DNA of 44,968 bases, taken from assembly GCF_000691145.1 (NCBI RefSeq), contig NZ_ASJC01000017.1, positions 1 to 44,968 on the forward strand, read 5' to 3'. Source of the DNA: Bacillus altitudinis 41KF2b (GTDB taxonomy: Bacteria > Bacillota > Bacilli > Bacillales > Bacillaceae). Every line of letters begins with the position of its first letter. Positions within the stretch are counted from its first letter, which is position 1. The notes under the pieces were generated by a model. That model worked only from the letters and a program-made list of their open reading frames with translations, had not been told where the DNA came from and ran no database searches. The translations under genes and the position numbers were made by a program. Positions 14,474 to 22,724 of the stretch are shown piece by piece.

Positions 14474-15218
14474 ACATAAAAAAATCACGAGACAAAAGAT
14501 CACATTCATTGCACTTGGACTGATTGTTGTCTTTCAATTGACGATGGCGCTAGCATTGAAACGAGTCATTTCCGGGCTTGGCGGGCAAGATACAGTCGCG
14601 AACTATTTTGCTTATTCCACGAATGTTGTGTTTATTTTACAAGTGTTCGCTGTCGTGATTGGCGCCACATTGATCTCAACAGAGTTTCAAAAAAGAACCA
14701 TCAAGTTCTTGTTGATCCGGCCGAAGACAAGGCTTCATATTTTCTTGTCAAAATACATCACTCTTGTGCTGATGGTCCTTTACCTGTTTGTTTTTTATTA
14801 TGTGTTCGCTTTTCTTTTTGGCCTTATTTTCTTTGGTACTGATTTTGATGAAAGCACTGGGCGGTTATTTCTGCACACATTTGCTGTGATTGGATCACAG
14901 TGGGTGGAAGTGGTCATGATGGCAAGCTTTGCTTTTCTGTGCTCAAGTTTGTTTAGAAACAGTCTGATTGCACTTGTGACTTCATTTTTCGTCTTATACG
15001 CGGCGAAATCATTAGTGTCGATCATGTCTCTGTTAGAAAATCAGTGGGGGAAGATTCTACTTTTCGCTAATACGGACTTCACACAATACAGTTTTCAAGG
15101 TCCGCCGCTCTTTCAGGGCATGAGCCCTCTTTTTTCGCTATTCATTGTAGGGGCGCATTTCGTTTTCTTTGTTGGTGCTGCTTGGCTCCTTTTTTGGAAG
15201 CGTGATGTAAATGTGTAA
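14451..15218 (+). CDS. ydbK: ABC-2 type permease YdbK
   Basis: This 255-residue membrane protein has six hydrophobic segments (about 18-36, 58-80, 102-128, 143-168, 174-196 and 228-248). The cytoplasmic start QLIKNEHKKITRQK and the loop STEFQKRTIKFLLIRPKTR are typical of ABC-2 permeases that pair with a separate ATPase. It overlaps ydbJ by 23 bases, so the two are probably coupled. No ligand can be assigned. Confidence 0.88.
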   Translation: MLQLIKNEHKKITRQKITFIALGLIVVFQLTMALALKRVISGLGGQDTVANYFAYSTNVVFILQVFAVVIGATLISTEFQKRTIKFLLIRPKTRLHIFLSKYITLVLMVLYLFVFYYVFAFLFGLIFFGTDFDESTGRLFLHTFAVIGSQWVEVVMMASFAFLCSSLFRNSLIALVTSFFVLYAAKSLVSIMSLLENQWGKILLFANTDFTQYSFQGPPLFQGMSPLFSLFIVGAHFVFFVGAAWLLFWKRDVNV

Positions 15219-15296
15219 AAATTGTGTCAAATAACAAGAAAAATTCGTGACATCTTTGTGAAAACGAGTCTGTATTTCACGATAACCGGCTGATTT

Positions 15297-15313
15297 TGTC
15301 TTATAATAAGACA
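15297..15313. promoter_or_regulatory. 17-bp palindrome containing a -10-like TATAAT upstream of ydbL
   Basis: TGTCTTATAATAAGACA is perfectly symmetric around 15305 and contains TATAAT. No good -35 is visible. It may be an operator across the ydbL promoter. Confidence 0.4.
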
Positions 15314-15335
15314 GAGTCATGGAGGTGGCACTATC

Positions 15336-15671
15336 GTGAAAAATTTTATTACGGCTTTACCTATTTTGTTGCTGTTGTCGTTTTCGTTTGTGTCTTTTGC
15401 CTTCCAGTTTGATCATCTTGTTTATTTCAGACTAGCGCTAGGGATCTTTTCATTAGCGGGTCTTTTCTTTCTGTATACACTTAAAAGAAACATGAAATGG
15501 TTCATGGTCTATTTATATGCGAGCTGGATCGTTCTTGCTGCCGTTACGACATTTGAAGAACCCGTGTTTTCACAATTCTTCTTCGGTGGTTTAACGATGA
15601 CAATGGGTTATCTAACATATATGCTCATCTATTTAGGAATGAAACAAGACCGTGTAGCGAAATCACATTAA
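15336..15671 (+). CDS. ydbL: Small membrane protein YdbL
   Basis: This 111-residue protein has four hydrophobic segments (about 5-23, 28-46, 52-72 and 82-100) and a short charged tail. The GTG start lies 7 bases after GGAGGTGG. In B. subtilis ydbL holds the same place after ydbK; its function is unknown. It is followed by a strong terminator, so it is probably a single-gene unit. Confidence 0.75.
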   Translation: MKNFITALPILLLLSFSFVSFAFQFDHLVYFRLALGIFSLAGLFFLYTLKRNMKWFMVYLYASWIVLAAVTTFEEPVFSQFFFGGLTMTMGYLTYMLIYLGMKQDRVAKSH

Positions 15672-15674
15672 AAC

Positions 15675-15715
15675 AAAAGCCGATAAAATCGAAGAATAGA
15701 TTTTATCGGCTTTTT
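15675..15715 (+). terminator. Terminator of ydbL
   Basis: The 16-bp stem AAAAGCCGATAAAATC with its complement (15675-15690 with 15699-15714) is followed by T-rich DNA. Confidence 0.9.
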
Positions 15716-15769
15716 CTTTTCTTCAGGCAAATAAAAAAGCAGCCATCTGTTTTACTGCTCTTCTTGTGT

Positions 15770-15919
15770 TTATGATTCACGTCCAGCAGTGGCAAGCTGC
15801 TTCTGGTGCTTTTTGTCGATGGTTGCGTATATACTTTCCATCATCTTAGGGTCTCGCATGATCGCTTCCTTGTTTTCTTCAATCAATTGCTGATACGTTT
15901 TGATTTTCTTCTTAGACAT
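15770..15919 (-). CDS. fbpB: FbpB, Fur-regulated basic protein
   Basis: This 49-residue basic protein starts SKKKIKTYQQLIEENKEAI after Met and has MESIYATIDKKH, matching the FbpB (YdbN) family. In B. subtilis FbpB acts with the small RNA FsrA in iron sparing, probably as an RNA-binding helper. The ATG at 15917-15919 follows AAAGGAG by 9 bases; the longer in-frame ORF from 15991 would begin inside the Fur box and is rejected. The B. subtilis neighbours ydbM and ydbO that I remember are absent here. Confidence 0.88.
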   Translation of the reverse strand: MSKKKIKTYQQLIEENKEAIMRDPKMMESIYATIDKKHQKQLATAGRES

Positions 15920-15975
15920 GTAACTCAACGCTCCTTTGGTAGAATGGACTCTATAAGATTTCACATAGATGAAAT

Positions 15976-15990
15976 TGATAATCATTTTCA
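15976..15990 (-). promoter_or_regulatory. Fur box of fbpB
   Basis: TGATAATCATTTTCA matches the 7-1-7 Fur motif TGATAATNATTATCA at all but one position. It lies just below the -10, where Fur would block the promoter when iron is sufficient. Confidence 0.85.
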
Positions 15991-16002
15991 ATTAGCAACT
16001 CC

Positions 16003-16031
16003 ATTATACAAAGCAGAATGTCATAAGTAAA
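16003..16031 (-). promoter_or_regulatory. SigA promoter of fbpB
   Basis: On the minus strand there is TTTACT, a 17-base spacer, then TATAAT. The Fur box begins about 12 bases after the -10. Confidence 0.7.
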
Positions 16032-16210
16032 GATTCAATTCAGAAAATTCACGTAACCGACATATTCCCATCCATATCGACGATGAATTCTTTCCCAGGA
16101 AATAATCCGCTGTCAAACCTTGTCATGAAATCAGATCAAACATTCCTGCCTATGTTGAAACGTTTTAGCCGTACATCTCGTCTTATGAAGAGATTTGATT
16201 TAAAAGGATA

Positions 16211-16245
16211 TAAAAAAAGACACCAGCATGAGTTGGCTGATGTCT
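16211..16245 (-). terminator. Terminator of the thioredoxin-like gene
   Basis: On the minus strand AGACATCAGC pairs with GCTGGTGTCT and is followed by TTTTTTTATA. Confidence 0.85.
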
Positions 16246-16258
16246 CCATTCAAATGAG

Positions 16259-16579
16259 TTATGAAACGTGTTCTTGAAGAAACTCCGTTACTTCTTCAGG
16301 TGATTTAGCGTTGGCACTGTGTAAATGACCTGTTTTTTCGCCATTTTTGAAAATTAACAGGCTAGGAATTCCCATGACCTGATACGTTTCCGCTAACTCA
16401 GGAAAGTCGTCTTTGTTTATTTCAAACCATTCATTCTGAGCATAAGCCTCTAAAATGTCTGGAATGAACATGTCCATTCTAGTGCAATCAGGGCACCATG
16501 TCGCAAAGAATTTAACGATGACCTCTTTGTCTGATTGAATGATTTCGTTGAATTGTTCAGTGCTTGTAATTTTTTTCAA
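16259..16579 (-). CDS. ydbP: Thioredoxin-like protein YdbP
   Basis: This 106-residue thioredoxin fold has the active site WCPDC (in FFATWCPDCTRMD), cis-Pro in MGIPSLLIFKNGE and no signal peptide, so it is a cytosolic thiol-disulfide protein. The TTG start at 16579 follows AAAGGAG by 10 bases and gives the same length as remembered for B. subtilis YdbP; an ATG at 16606 would add nine residues upstream of the ribosome site. It is a single gene, divergent from ddl, with its own terminator. Confidence 0.88.
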   Translation of the reverse strand: MKKITSTEQFNEIIQSDKEVIVKFFATWCPDCTRMDMFIPDILEAYAQNEWFEINKDDFPELAETYQVMGIPSLLIFKNGEKTGHLHSANAKSPEEVTEFLQEHVS

Positions 16580-16764
16580 TTTGTCACAACTCCTTTTCAA
16601 TGTCATTTTAATATAAAATAAAGGCGAATGACATACAAATGCTCGGGGGGGCGCTTACAATCTTTACAAATCATTTCAATTCCGTAACAACAAAAATTAA
16701 TTAGAGCATTTTTGCTTGAAAGTGATAAGATAGTAAAGATGAATTTTAGTGGGGGGAGTATCCA

Positions 16765-17847
16765 TTGAAAATAAGTTTAGGATTGGTTTACGGCGGAAAG
16801 TCAGCCGAACATAATGTATCACTGCAAACAGCCCTTGCAGTTACAAAAGCACTTAACACTGAGAAGTTCGATATACATCCAATTTATATTACAGAAGAGG
16901 GCGAATGGCTAAGAGGAGAAAAACTCACTGAACCAGTATCAAACGTCAAAATGCTTCAATTTGAACAAAATGCAAAGACGTTTTTACCAACTTCTTTAAA
17001 TGAAAGCATGTTTCCACAGCCTGCAGCAGCTGATGAAAAGATTGATGTTGTCTTTCCATTGCTACATGGGCCAAATGGTGAAGATGGGACCATGCAAGGG
17101 TTACTTGAACTATTGAATATCCCGTATGTTGGTAACGGCGTTCTCGCGTCTGCTGCGGGTATGGATAAAGTCATGATGAAAGATGTGTTTGCTCAAGCTG
17201 GACTTGCGCAGGCAAAGCACCTTTCCTTCAATAAAAAGGATTATGAGAAAGCCATATCAGACAGTCTAGAACAGGTAGAAGCAGTTCTCGGGTATCCTTG
17301 TTTTGTGAAACCTGCCAACATGGGATCAAGTGTCGGAATTAGTAAATGCCGCAGCAAAGAAGAGCTGCAAACAGCATTTGATTTGGCTTTCCAATATGAT
17401 CGTCGTGTTGTTGTGGAAGAAGGCGTTGTAGGACGAGAAATTGAAATTGGTGTATTAGGAAATGACGAGCCGAAATGCTCAGTCGTTGGTGAGATTGCAC
17501 CTAAAACAGATTTTTATGACTATAAAGCAAAATATGAAGATGGCGATACAGATTTGATCATTCCTGCGAGTGTGTCAGAGGAAGAGTACAAGACGATTCA
17601 CGATATGGCGATCAAGGCATTTAAAGCCATTGATGGATCTGGCCTCGTACGTGCAGATTTCTTCCTAACAGAAGAAGGCAAAGTGCTGATCAATGAAGTG
17701 AATACTATGCCAGGATTCACACCTTTTAGTATGTTCCCGCTTCTTTGGAAACATACTGGTGTAGAGTATCCTGAGCTGATTGAGAAGCTGGTGTCACTTG
17801 CAATTGAACGCCATCAAGAAAAACAAACCATTAAAACCACTTTTTAA
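16765..17847 (+). CDS. ddl: D-alanine--D-alanine ligase
   Basis: This 360-residue ATP-grasp ligase makes the D-Ala-D-Ala dipeptide of peptidoglycan. It shows [15 protein letters not shown] at the N-terminus, [16 protein letters not shown], the [15 protein letters not shown] nucleotide-binding loop and [14 protein letters not shown] with the Mg-binding Asn/Glu region. It uses a TTG start 4 bases after GGGGGGAG. It is paired with murF downstream, which uses its product, and alr lies 9 kb further on. Confidence 0.97.
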   Translation: MKISLGLVYGGKSAEHNVSLQTALAVTKALNTEKFDIHPIYITEEGEWLRGEKLTEPVSNVKMLQFEQNAKTFLPTSLNESMFPQPAAADEKIDVVFPLLHGPNGEDGTMQGLLELLNIPYVGNGVLASAAGMDKVMMKDVFAQAGLAQAKHLSFNKKDYEKAISDSLEQVEAVLGYPCFVKPANMGSSVGISKCRSKEELQTAFDLAFQYDRRVVVEEGVVGREIEIGVLGNDEPKCSVVGEIAPKTDFYDYKAKYEDGDTDLIIPASVSEEEYKTIHDMAIKAFKAIDGSGLVRADFFLTEEGKVLINEVNTMPGFTPFSMFPLLWKHTGVEYPELIEKLVSLAIERHQEKQTIKTTF

Positions 17848-17861
17848 TGTAAGAAGCAAGC

Positions 17862-17892
17862 AGACACTATCCTACAGGTAGTGTCTCTTTTC
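17862..17892 (+). terminator. Hairpin between ddl and murF
   Basis: AGACACTA (17862-17869) pairs with TAGTGTCT (17879-17886), with an inner CCT/AGG stem, and is followed by CTTTTCC. The T tract is short, so partial termination between ddl and murF is possible. Confidence 0.6.
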
Positions 17893-17928
17893 CTTCAAAC
17901 GTGAAATGAGAAAGAGAGGCGAAAAAAC

Positions 17929-19293
17929 ATGATCAAACGTACAGTGAAACAAGTCGCCCAAATGGCTGGTGGCACATTATCGAATGAAGCTTTTGGCGAA
18001 GAACAGATACACGGAGTGACAACAGATACACGAAAAGTATCAAAAGGCGCACTATTTATCCCGCTTATCGGGGAACATTTTAACGGTCACACTTTTGCTT
18101 CAAAAGCAGTGGAGCTTGGAGCGGCAGCGGTTCTTTGGAATGAAACAGAAGCGAACCCACCATCCGGTGTACCTGTCATTCTTGTAGAGGATACTTTGAC
18201 AGCACTCCAACAGCTTGCGAAATCATACTTAAAAGAGGAAAACCCTCAAGTTGTCGGTATTACTGGAAGTAATGGCAAAACAACGACGAAAGACATGATC
18301 CATTCTGTCCTACAAACGACATACAGAGTCCATAAAACAGATGGCAACTTTAATAATCATATTGGACTTCCACTGACCATCCTTGCAATGCCAGAAAAAA
18401 CAGAGATTGCTGTATTAGAGATGGGCATGAGTGCAAAAGGAGAAATCGAATTTTTATCTAATCTCGCTGAACCTGATGCAGCTGTCATCACCAATATTGG
18501 AGAATCTCATATGCAGGATCTAGGATCAAGAGAAGCCATTGCAGATGCAAAATGTGAGATCACAAAAGGGTTAAAAGAGCATGGGACTTTTTATTATTTA
18601 GGAGACGAGCCTTTACTCCGCCAAAGAGCAAATGCCCTTGAACGTAGCGTAAAAACATTTGGGGAATCAGAGGACTGTGATATCAAGGTGATTCACATCC
18701 ACCAACTCGCTGAAGGTACTGAATTTCAAGTGGAGGGATATGCTCAAGGGTTTCTCATTCCTGTATTAGGGAAACACAATGTAAAGAATGCTCTTGCAGC
18801 TATTGCAATCGGCCAGCATTTCGGTCTGAATGAAAGACAAATTGCCCAAGGGCTAATGCAAACGAAATTGACAGGCATGCGTTTAGAACTGTTTAAAACA
18901 GATAAGGGCATCACGGTTATCAACGATGCGTATAATGCGAGTCCTACGTCGATGAAGGCAGCGATTGATCTTGTAGGAGATATGGACGGCTTTGCTAACC
19001 GCATACTCGTTCTCGGAGATATGCTGGAGATGGGCAGTGAAGAAGAGACCTATCATTTTGAAGTAGGGGAGTACATCAAGCCTGAGTTTATTGATCATGT
19101 TTTAACGTTTGGCCGTCTTGGCGCATTCATTGCTGAAGGAGCAAAGAAAGCATTTGGAGACGACCGTGTATCTTCTTATATGGACAAAGAAGAACTGAAG
19201 AAAAAACTAGCGGATGTGGCAGGACCTGACGATGTCGTTCTTGTCAAAGCTTCCCGTGGCATGAGATTGGAAGACGTGATTACTGCACTATAA
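17929..19293 (+). CDS. murF: UDP-N-acetylmuramoyl-tripeptide--D-alanyl-D-alanine ligase MurF
   Basis: This 454-residue Mur ligase has the ATP loop GITGSNGKTTTKD near residue 110, MGMSAKGEIEFLS, the central-domain motif NIGESHMQDLGSREAIADAK and the C-terminal VINDAYNASPTSMKAA and LGDMLEMG motifs. It adds D-Ala-D-Ala to the UDP-MurNAc-tripeptide in the cytosol. The start ATG follows AGAGAGGCG. Its location behind ddl is the usual one in Bacillus. Confidence 0.97.
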   Translation: MIKRTVKQVAQMAGGTLSNEAFGEEQIHGVTTDTRKVSKGALFIPLIGEHFNGHTFASKAVELGAAAVLWNETEANPPSGVPVILVEDTLTALQQLAKSYLKEENPQVVGITGSNGKTTTKDMIHSVLQTTYRVHKTDGNFNNHIGLPLTILAMPEKTEIAVLEMGMSAKGEIEFLSNLAEPDAAVITNIGESHMQDLGSREAIADAKCEITKGLKEHGTFYYLGDEPLLRQRANALERSVKTFGESEDCDIKVIHIHQLAEGTEFQVEGYAQGFLIPVLGKHNVKNALAAIAIGQHFGLNERQIAQGLMQTKLTGMRLELFKTDKGITVINDAYNASPTSMKAAIDLVGDMDGFANRILVLGDMLEMGSEEETYHFEVGEYIKPEFIDHVLTFGRLGAFIAEGAKKAFGDDRVSSYMDKEELKKKLADVAGPDDVVLVKASRGMRLEDVITAL

Positions 19294-19319
19294 ATCAGAT
19301 CGGCAAAGAAGGTGACAGG

Positions 19320-20018
19320 GTGATTGGCTGTCTATGTATACACGGTTTTACTGGTGCCCCGTATGAAGTAGAGCCGCTTGCGGAATATTTAAAGCAGACG
19401 ACAGATTGGACGGTACAATCTGTCACGCTTCCGGGGCATGGGGAGGAACTTCAGCTCAAAGGCATTCTCTATCAGGAGTGGATTGCCACCGCTGAATTAG
19501 AACTCTTATCCCTTTACCGAACATGTGACACCATTTATTTGGTCGGCTTTTCTATGGGCGGGATGATTGCCTCATATTTAGCAGCGAAGTATCCAGTGGC
19601 CCGTCTTGTTCTGTTAAGTGCTGCTGCTAAATATGTTAACCCAAAACAAATGATTCAAGACACAAGGCAGATGGTGAAGGAATCCTTGTCTGGTTTGATT
19701 GATACGAACCCATTGTATGATCGATATCGTCATAAGCTGAAGAGTACACCGCTATCAGCTGCTGTAGAATTTATGAAATTGGTGAAGCAAACGAAAGGTT
19801 CTCTTGAAAAGCTTCATCTACCTGTCTTGATCGTTCAAGGTGAAAGCGATGGGATCGTCCCCGCTTCTAGTGCAGAATTCATTTATCATAAAATCCCGTC
19901 CCGTCAGAAAGAAATGTTCTATTTACCGGATTGTAAACATCACGTTTGTCATGAGCCTTGTGCACAGCAATTGTTTGAGAAAGTCGAACAATTTCTAAAA
20001 AAACAATTTAATCTATAG
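19320..20018 (+). CDS. Alpha/beta hydrolase, carboxylesterase (Est30-like)
   Basis: This 232-residue hydrolase has the oxyanion motif HGFTGAPYE, the nucleophile elbow GFSMGG (Ser near 77), the Asp in GESDGIVP and the His in the KHHVCHEP region, as in monoacylglycerol lipase or Est30 esterases. There is no signal peptide, so it is cytosolic. The GTG start lies behind GAAGGTGACAGG and only 26 bases after murF, suggesting co-transcription. I do not recall a gene at this spot in B. subtilis. Confidence 0.85.
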   Translation: MIGCLCIHGFTGAPYEVEPLAEYLKQTTDWTVQSVTLPGHGEELQLKGILYQEWIATAELELLSLYRTCDTIYLVGFSMGGMIASYLAAKYPVARLVLLSAAAKYVNPKQMIQDTRQMVKESLSGLIDTNPLYDRYRHKLKSTPLSAAVEFMKLVKQTKGSLEKLHLPVLIVQGESDGIVPASSAEFIYHKIPSRQKEMFYLPDCKHHVCHEPCAQQLFEKVEQFLKKQFNL

Positions 20019-20138
20019 AAAAGCTAAAATGTGGCTAAACTAATATAAATTGAATCCCACTTGTTAAAATTTGCATCATTTTTGTCGAATGAGTGACAGG
20101 CCTATGTTACAATAGGTAAGAAAAGGTGGTCGATTCGG

Positions 20139-20477
20139 TTGTTTCAATATGACGGAAAAACCTTTGTCCCGCAGTCTAATTCGAGCAATGGGGAAGTATC
20201 GGAAGGAACCATATTTCAATATCGTCAGGACGGGAATATTTTAACGGGCACATATCAAGGCGGCAGTATTCAATCTGGCGTACTTGTAGGAACTGTGAAT
20301 AAAGACGGAGCACTTCATTTTAGATATCATCATGTAAGTAAGGATGGCAGCATGAGAAGCGGTTCATGTCATTCCACCCCTAAGCAGCTGGATAACGGGA
20401 AAATCCAACTGTTTGAAAAGTGGAAATGGATGGACGGAGATCAAAGTGAAGGTGAATCAGTCATTGTCGAGCAGTAG
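20139..20477 (+). CDS. Small beta-rich conserved protein (often labelled N-acetylglutamate synthase, doubtful)
   Basis: This 112-residue soluble protein has a repeated strand pattern (GTIFQYRQDGNILTGTYQGG, GVLVGTVNKDGALHFRYHHV) and ends with KWKWMDGDQSEGESVIVE. Close relatives in Bacillus are often named N-acetylglutamate synthase, but no acetyl-CoA binding motif is visible, so that name looks wrong; a small beta-barrel protein is more likely. The TTG start follows AAGGTGG by 8 bases. It is not co-directional with any clear partner other than cshA downstream. Confidence 0.6.
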   Translation: MFQYDGKTFVPQSNSSNGEVSEGTIFQYRQDGNILTGTYQGGSIQSGVLVGTVNKDGALHFRYHHVSKDGSMRSGSCHSTPKQLDNGKIQLFEKWKWMDGDQSEGESVIVEQ

Positions 20478-20563
20478 ATATATCCATTTCTGTCTTGTTG
20501 AAAAACAAATAGTGTAATGGTAAGATATAATGTAGGGTAATTCGGGCTTTGTATATAATGGAC

Positions 20564-20591
20564 CTGTCCTTTCATACAAAGGGCAGTTTTT
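20564..20591 (+). terminator. Terminator-like hairpin before cshA
   Basis: CTGTCCTTT (20564-20572) pairs with AAAGGGCAG (20578-20586), followed by TTTTT. It may end the upstream gene, or lie in the cshA leader as an attenuator: a TATAAT lies at 20526-20531 and another at 20554-20559. Confidence 0.65.
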
Positions 20592-20643
20592 AATGATCAT
20601 TCACGAGATTACTGAAACAGCAATTAGAAGGAGTTTGAATAAA

Positions 20644-22134
20644 TTGACTATAACGTTTCAAGATTTTCAATTAAGCGAAAGTCTCATGAAAGCTATTAAC
20701 CGCATGGGATTTGAAGAAGCAACACCGATTCAAGCAGAAACGATTCCTCTCGGTCTTCAGAATAAAGATGTCATCGGACAAGCACAAACAGGAACAGGAA
20801 AAACTGCAGCATTTGGTATTCCTCTTGTAGAAAAAATCGATCCAGCGTCTCCTAACATCCAAGCGATCATCATTGCGCCAACAAGAGAATTAGCGATTCA
20901 AGTATCTGAAGAGCTATACAAAATCGGCCAAGACAAGCGTGCACGTGTACTTCCGATTTACGGTGGACAAGATATCGGCCGTCAAATCCGTTCGCTCAAG
21001 AAAAATCCTCATATCATTGTAGGAACTCCAGGACGTTTACTTGATCACATTAATCGTCGCACAATGCGTCTTCAAAATGTTGAAACAGTCGTGCTTGATG
21101 AAGCAGACGAAATGCTCAACATGGGTTTCATCGAAGACATTGAAGCGATCCTTTCAAATGTACCAAGTGAACACCAAACACTTTTATTCTCTGCGACAAT
21201 GCCTGCACCAATTAAGCGTATTGCAGAACGTTTCATGACAAACCCAGAACATGTAAAAGTAAAAGCGAAAGAAATGACTGTATCTAACATCCAGCAGTTC
21301 TACTTGGATATTCACGAGCGTAAGAAGTTCGATACATTGACTCGTCTTCTTGACATTCAATCACCAGAGCTTTCAATTGTTTTCGGCCGTACAAAGCGCC
21401 GCGTTGACGAATTGACTGAAGCATTAAACCTTAGAGGTTATACAGCTGAAGGAATTCATGGTGACTTGACTCAGGCGAAACGTATGGTTGCGCTTCGTAA
21501 ATTTAAAGAAGGTTCAATCGATGTGCTTGTCGCAACAGACGTTGCAGCACGTGGACTTGATATCTCAGGTGTTACACATGTGTATAACTTCGACGTACCA
21601 CAAGATCCAGAAAGCTATGTACACCGTATTGGACGTACAGGCCGTGCTGGACGTACAGGTATGGCGATGACATTCATCACACCACGTGAAAAAGATATGC
21701 TTCGTGCGATTGAGCAAACGACTAAGCGTAAAATGGATCGTATGAAAGAACCAACTCTAGACGAGGCAATTGAAGGACAACAACAAGTCACAGTTGACCG
21801 TCTACGCACAATCATTAGTGAAAACAACTTGAACTTCTACATGACAGCAGCTGCTGAATTGTTAGAAGATCATGATTCTGTTACAGTGGTTGCGGCTGCC
21901 ATCAAAATGATGACAAAAGAGCCGGATGCAACGCCTGTTCGTTTGACAGATGAAGCACCAATGATTTCAAAACGCAATCGTAACAACCGCAGCTCTTCTA
22001 AACGCAGAGACGGCGGCGGTGGTGGCGGCTATCGCGGAAAAAGCCGTTCATCTTACGGTGATAAAAAGCGTTCTTCAAATGACCGCAATCGTTCTTCTAA
22101 CGATCGTCGTCAAAAGAAATCTTATAACAACTAA
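20644..22134 (+). CDS. cshA: DEAD-box ATP-dependent RNA helicase CshA
   Basis: This 496-residue helicase has the Q motif ([13 protein letters not shown]), motif [29 protein letters not shown], the SAT motif, the C-terminal lobe with [12 protein letters not shown] and [13 protein letters not shown], and a basic Gly/Arg/Ser-rich tail (about 455-496) for RNA binding. In Bacillus it works in the RNA degradosome, ribosome assembly and cold growth. The TTG start at 20644 follows AGAAGGAG by 10 bases and gives MTITFQDF like the remembered orthologue; the ORF opens 17 codons earlier without a ribosome site. Confidence 0.96.
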   Translation: MTITFQDFQLSESLMKAINRMGFEEATPIQAETIPLGLQNKDVIGQAQTGTGKTAAFGIPLVEKIDPASPNIQAIIIAPTRELAIQVSEELYKIGQDKRARVLPIYGGQDIGRQIRSLKKNPHIIVGTPGRLLDHINRRTMRLQNVETVVLDEADEMLNMGFIEDIEAILSNVPSEHQTLLFSATMPAPIKRIAERFMTNPEHVKVKAKEMTVSNIQQFYLDIHERKKFDTLTRLLDIQSPELSIVFGRTKRRVDELTEALNLRGYTAEGIHGDLTQAKRMVALRKFKEGSIDVLVATDVAARGLDISGVTHVYNFDVPQDPESYVHRIGRTGRAGRTGMAMTFITPREKDMLRAIEQTTKRKMDRMKEPTLDEAIEGQQQVTVDRLRTIISENNLNFYMTAAAELLEDHDSVTVVAAAIKMMTKEPDATPVRLTDEAPMISKRNRNNRSSSKRRDGGGGGGYRGKSRSSYGDKKRSSNDRNRSSNDRRQKKSYNN

Positions 22135-22137
22135 TTC

Positions 22138-22170
22138 AAAAGCGAATCCTTTGCAGGGTTCGCTTTTTTT
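22138..22170 (+). terminator. Terminator of cshA
   Basis: AGCGAATCC pairs with GGGTTCGCT (one G-T pair), followed by TTTTTTT. Confidence 0.9.
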
Positions 22171-22244
22171 AACAGTCCTAATGAAACTTTTTAGGCTTTC
22201 TTTCGTAATATATTGATAGAAAAGTAAGAGAATGGGGGAAGAAT

Positions 22245-22724
22245 GTGAGAAAACAGCCGCAACGTCAAATCAGCTTAAATGGATTAAAAGTATGGCGTCT
22301 TCAAAATGGAATTATCTCATTGATTTTCTTATTCATCATCATTGGGGTATTTGTAGCTAGTTATTATTTTCAATGGCCATATTGGATTGGAGCCATCCTC
22401 ATCGGTTTGTGGATTTTACAGGTCATCTTCGGAATCTGGCTCATACCGAAAATCCGTCATCACATCTGGCGCTATGAAGTATTTGAGAACGAAATTGAAA
22501 TACAGCACGGATTGATTCGTGTCACACGTGTCATTGTGCCAATGGTACGTGTTCAGCATGTGGATACATCTCAAGGGCCGCTTTTAAGGCGCTACCGGTT
22601 GGCATCTGTTCAAATTTCTACGGCTGCGACAGTGCATGATATTCCGGCACTGGAATTAGAAGAGGCAGATGAGCTTCGCGATTACATATCTCGATTAGCA
22701 AGGGTGACGGAAGATGATGTCTGA
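22245..22724 (+). CDS. ydbS: Membrane protein YdbS, bacterial PH domain
   Basis: This 159-residue protein has two membrane helices (about 24-44 and 49-69) followed by a bPH_2 (YdbS/YdbT) domain with EIEIQHGLIRVTRVIVPMVRVQHVDTSQGP. The GTG start follows GGGGGAAG. It overlaps ydbT by 11 bases, so the two are coupled. The pair is linked in B. subtilis to resistance against an antimicrobial made by B. amyloliquefaciens; I give this from memory. Confidence 0.87.
   Translation: MRKQPQRQISLNGLKVWRLQNGIISLIFLFIIIGVFVASYYFQWPYWIGAILIGLWILQVIFGIWLIPKIRHHIWRYEVFENEIEIQHGLIRVTRVIVPMVRVQHVDTSQGPLLRRYRLASVQISTAATVHDIPALELEEADELRDYISRLARVTEDDV

Noticed and set aside
16083..16277. 64-codon frame between fbpB and ydbP
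   Set aside because: There is no ribosome site, it runs through the ydbP terminator and into the ydbP coding end, and the product resembles nothing I know.
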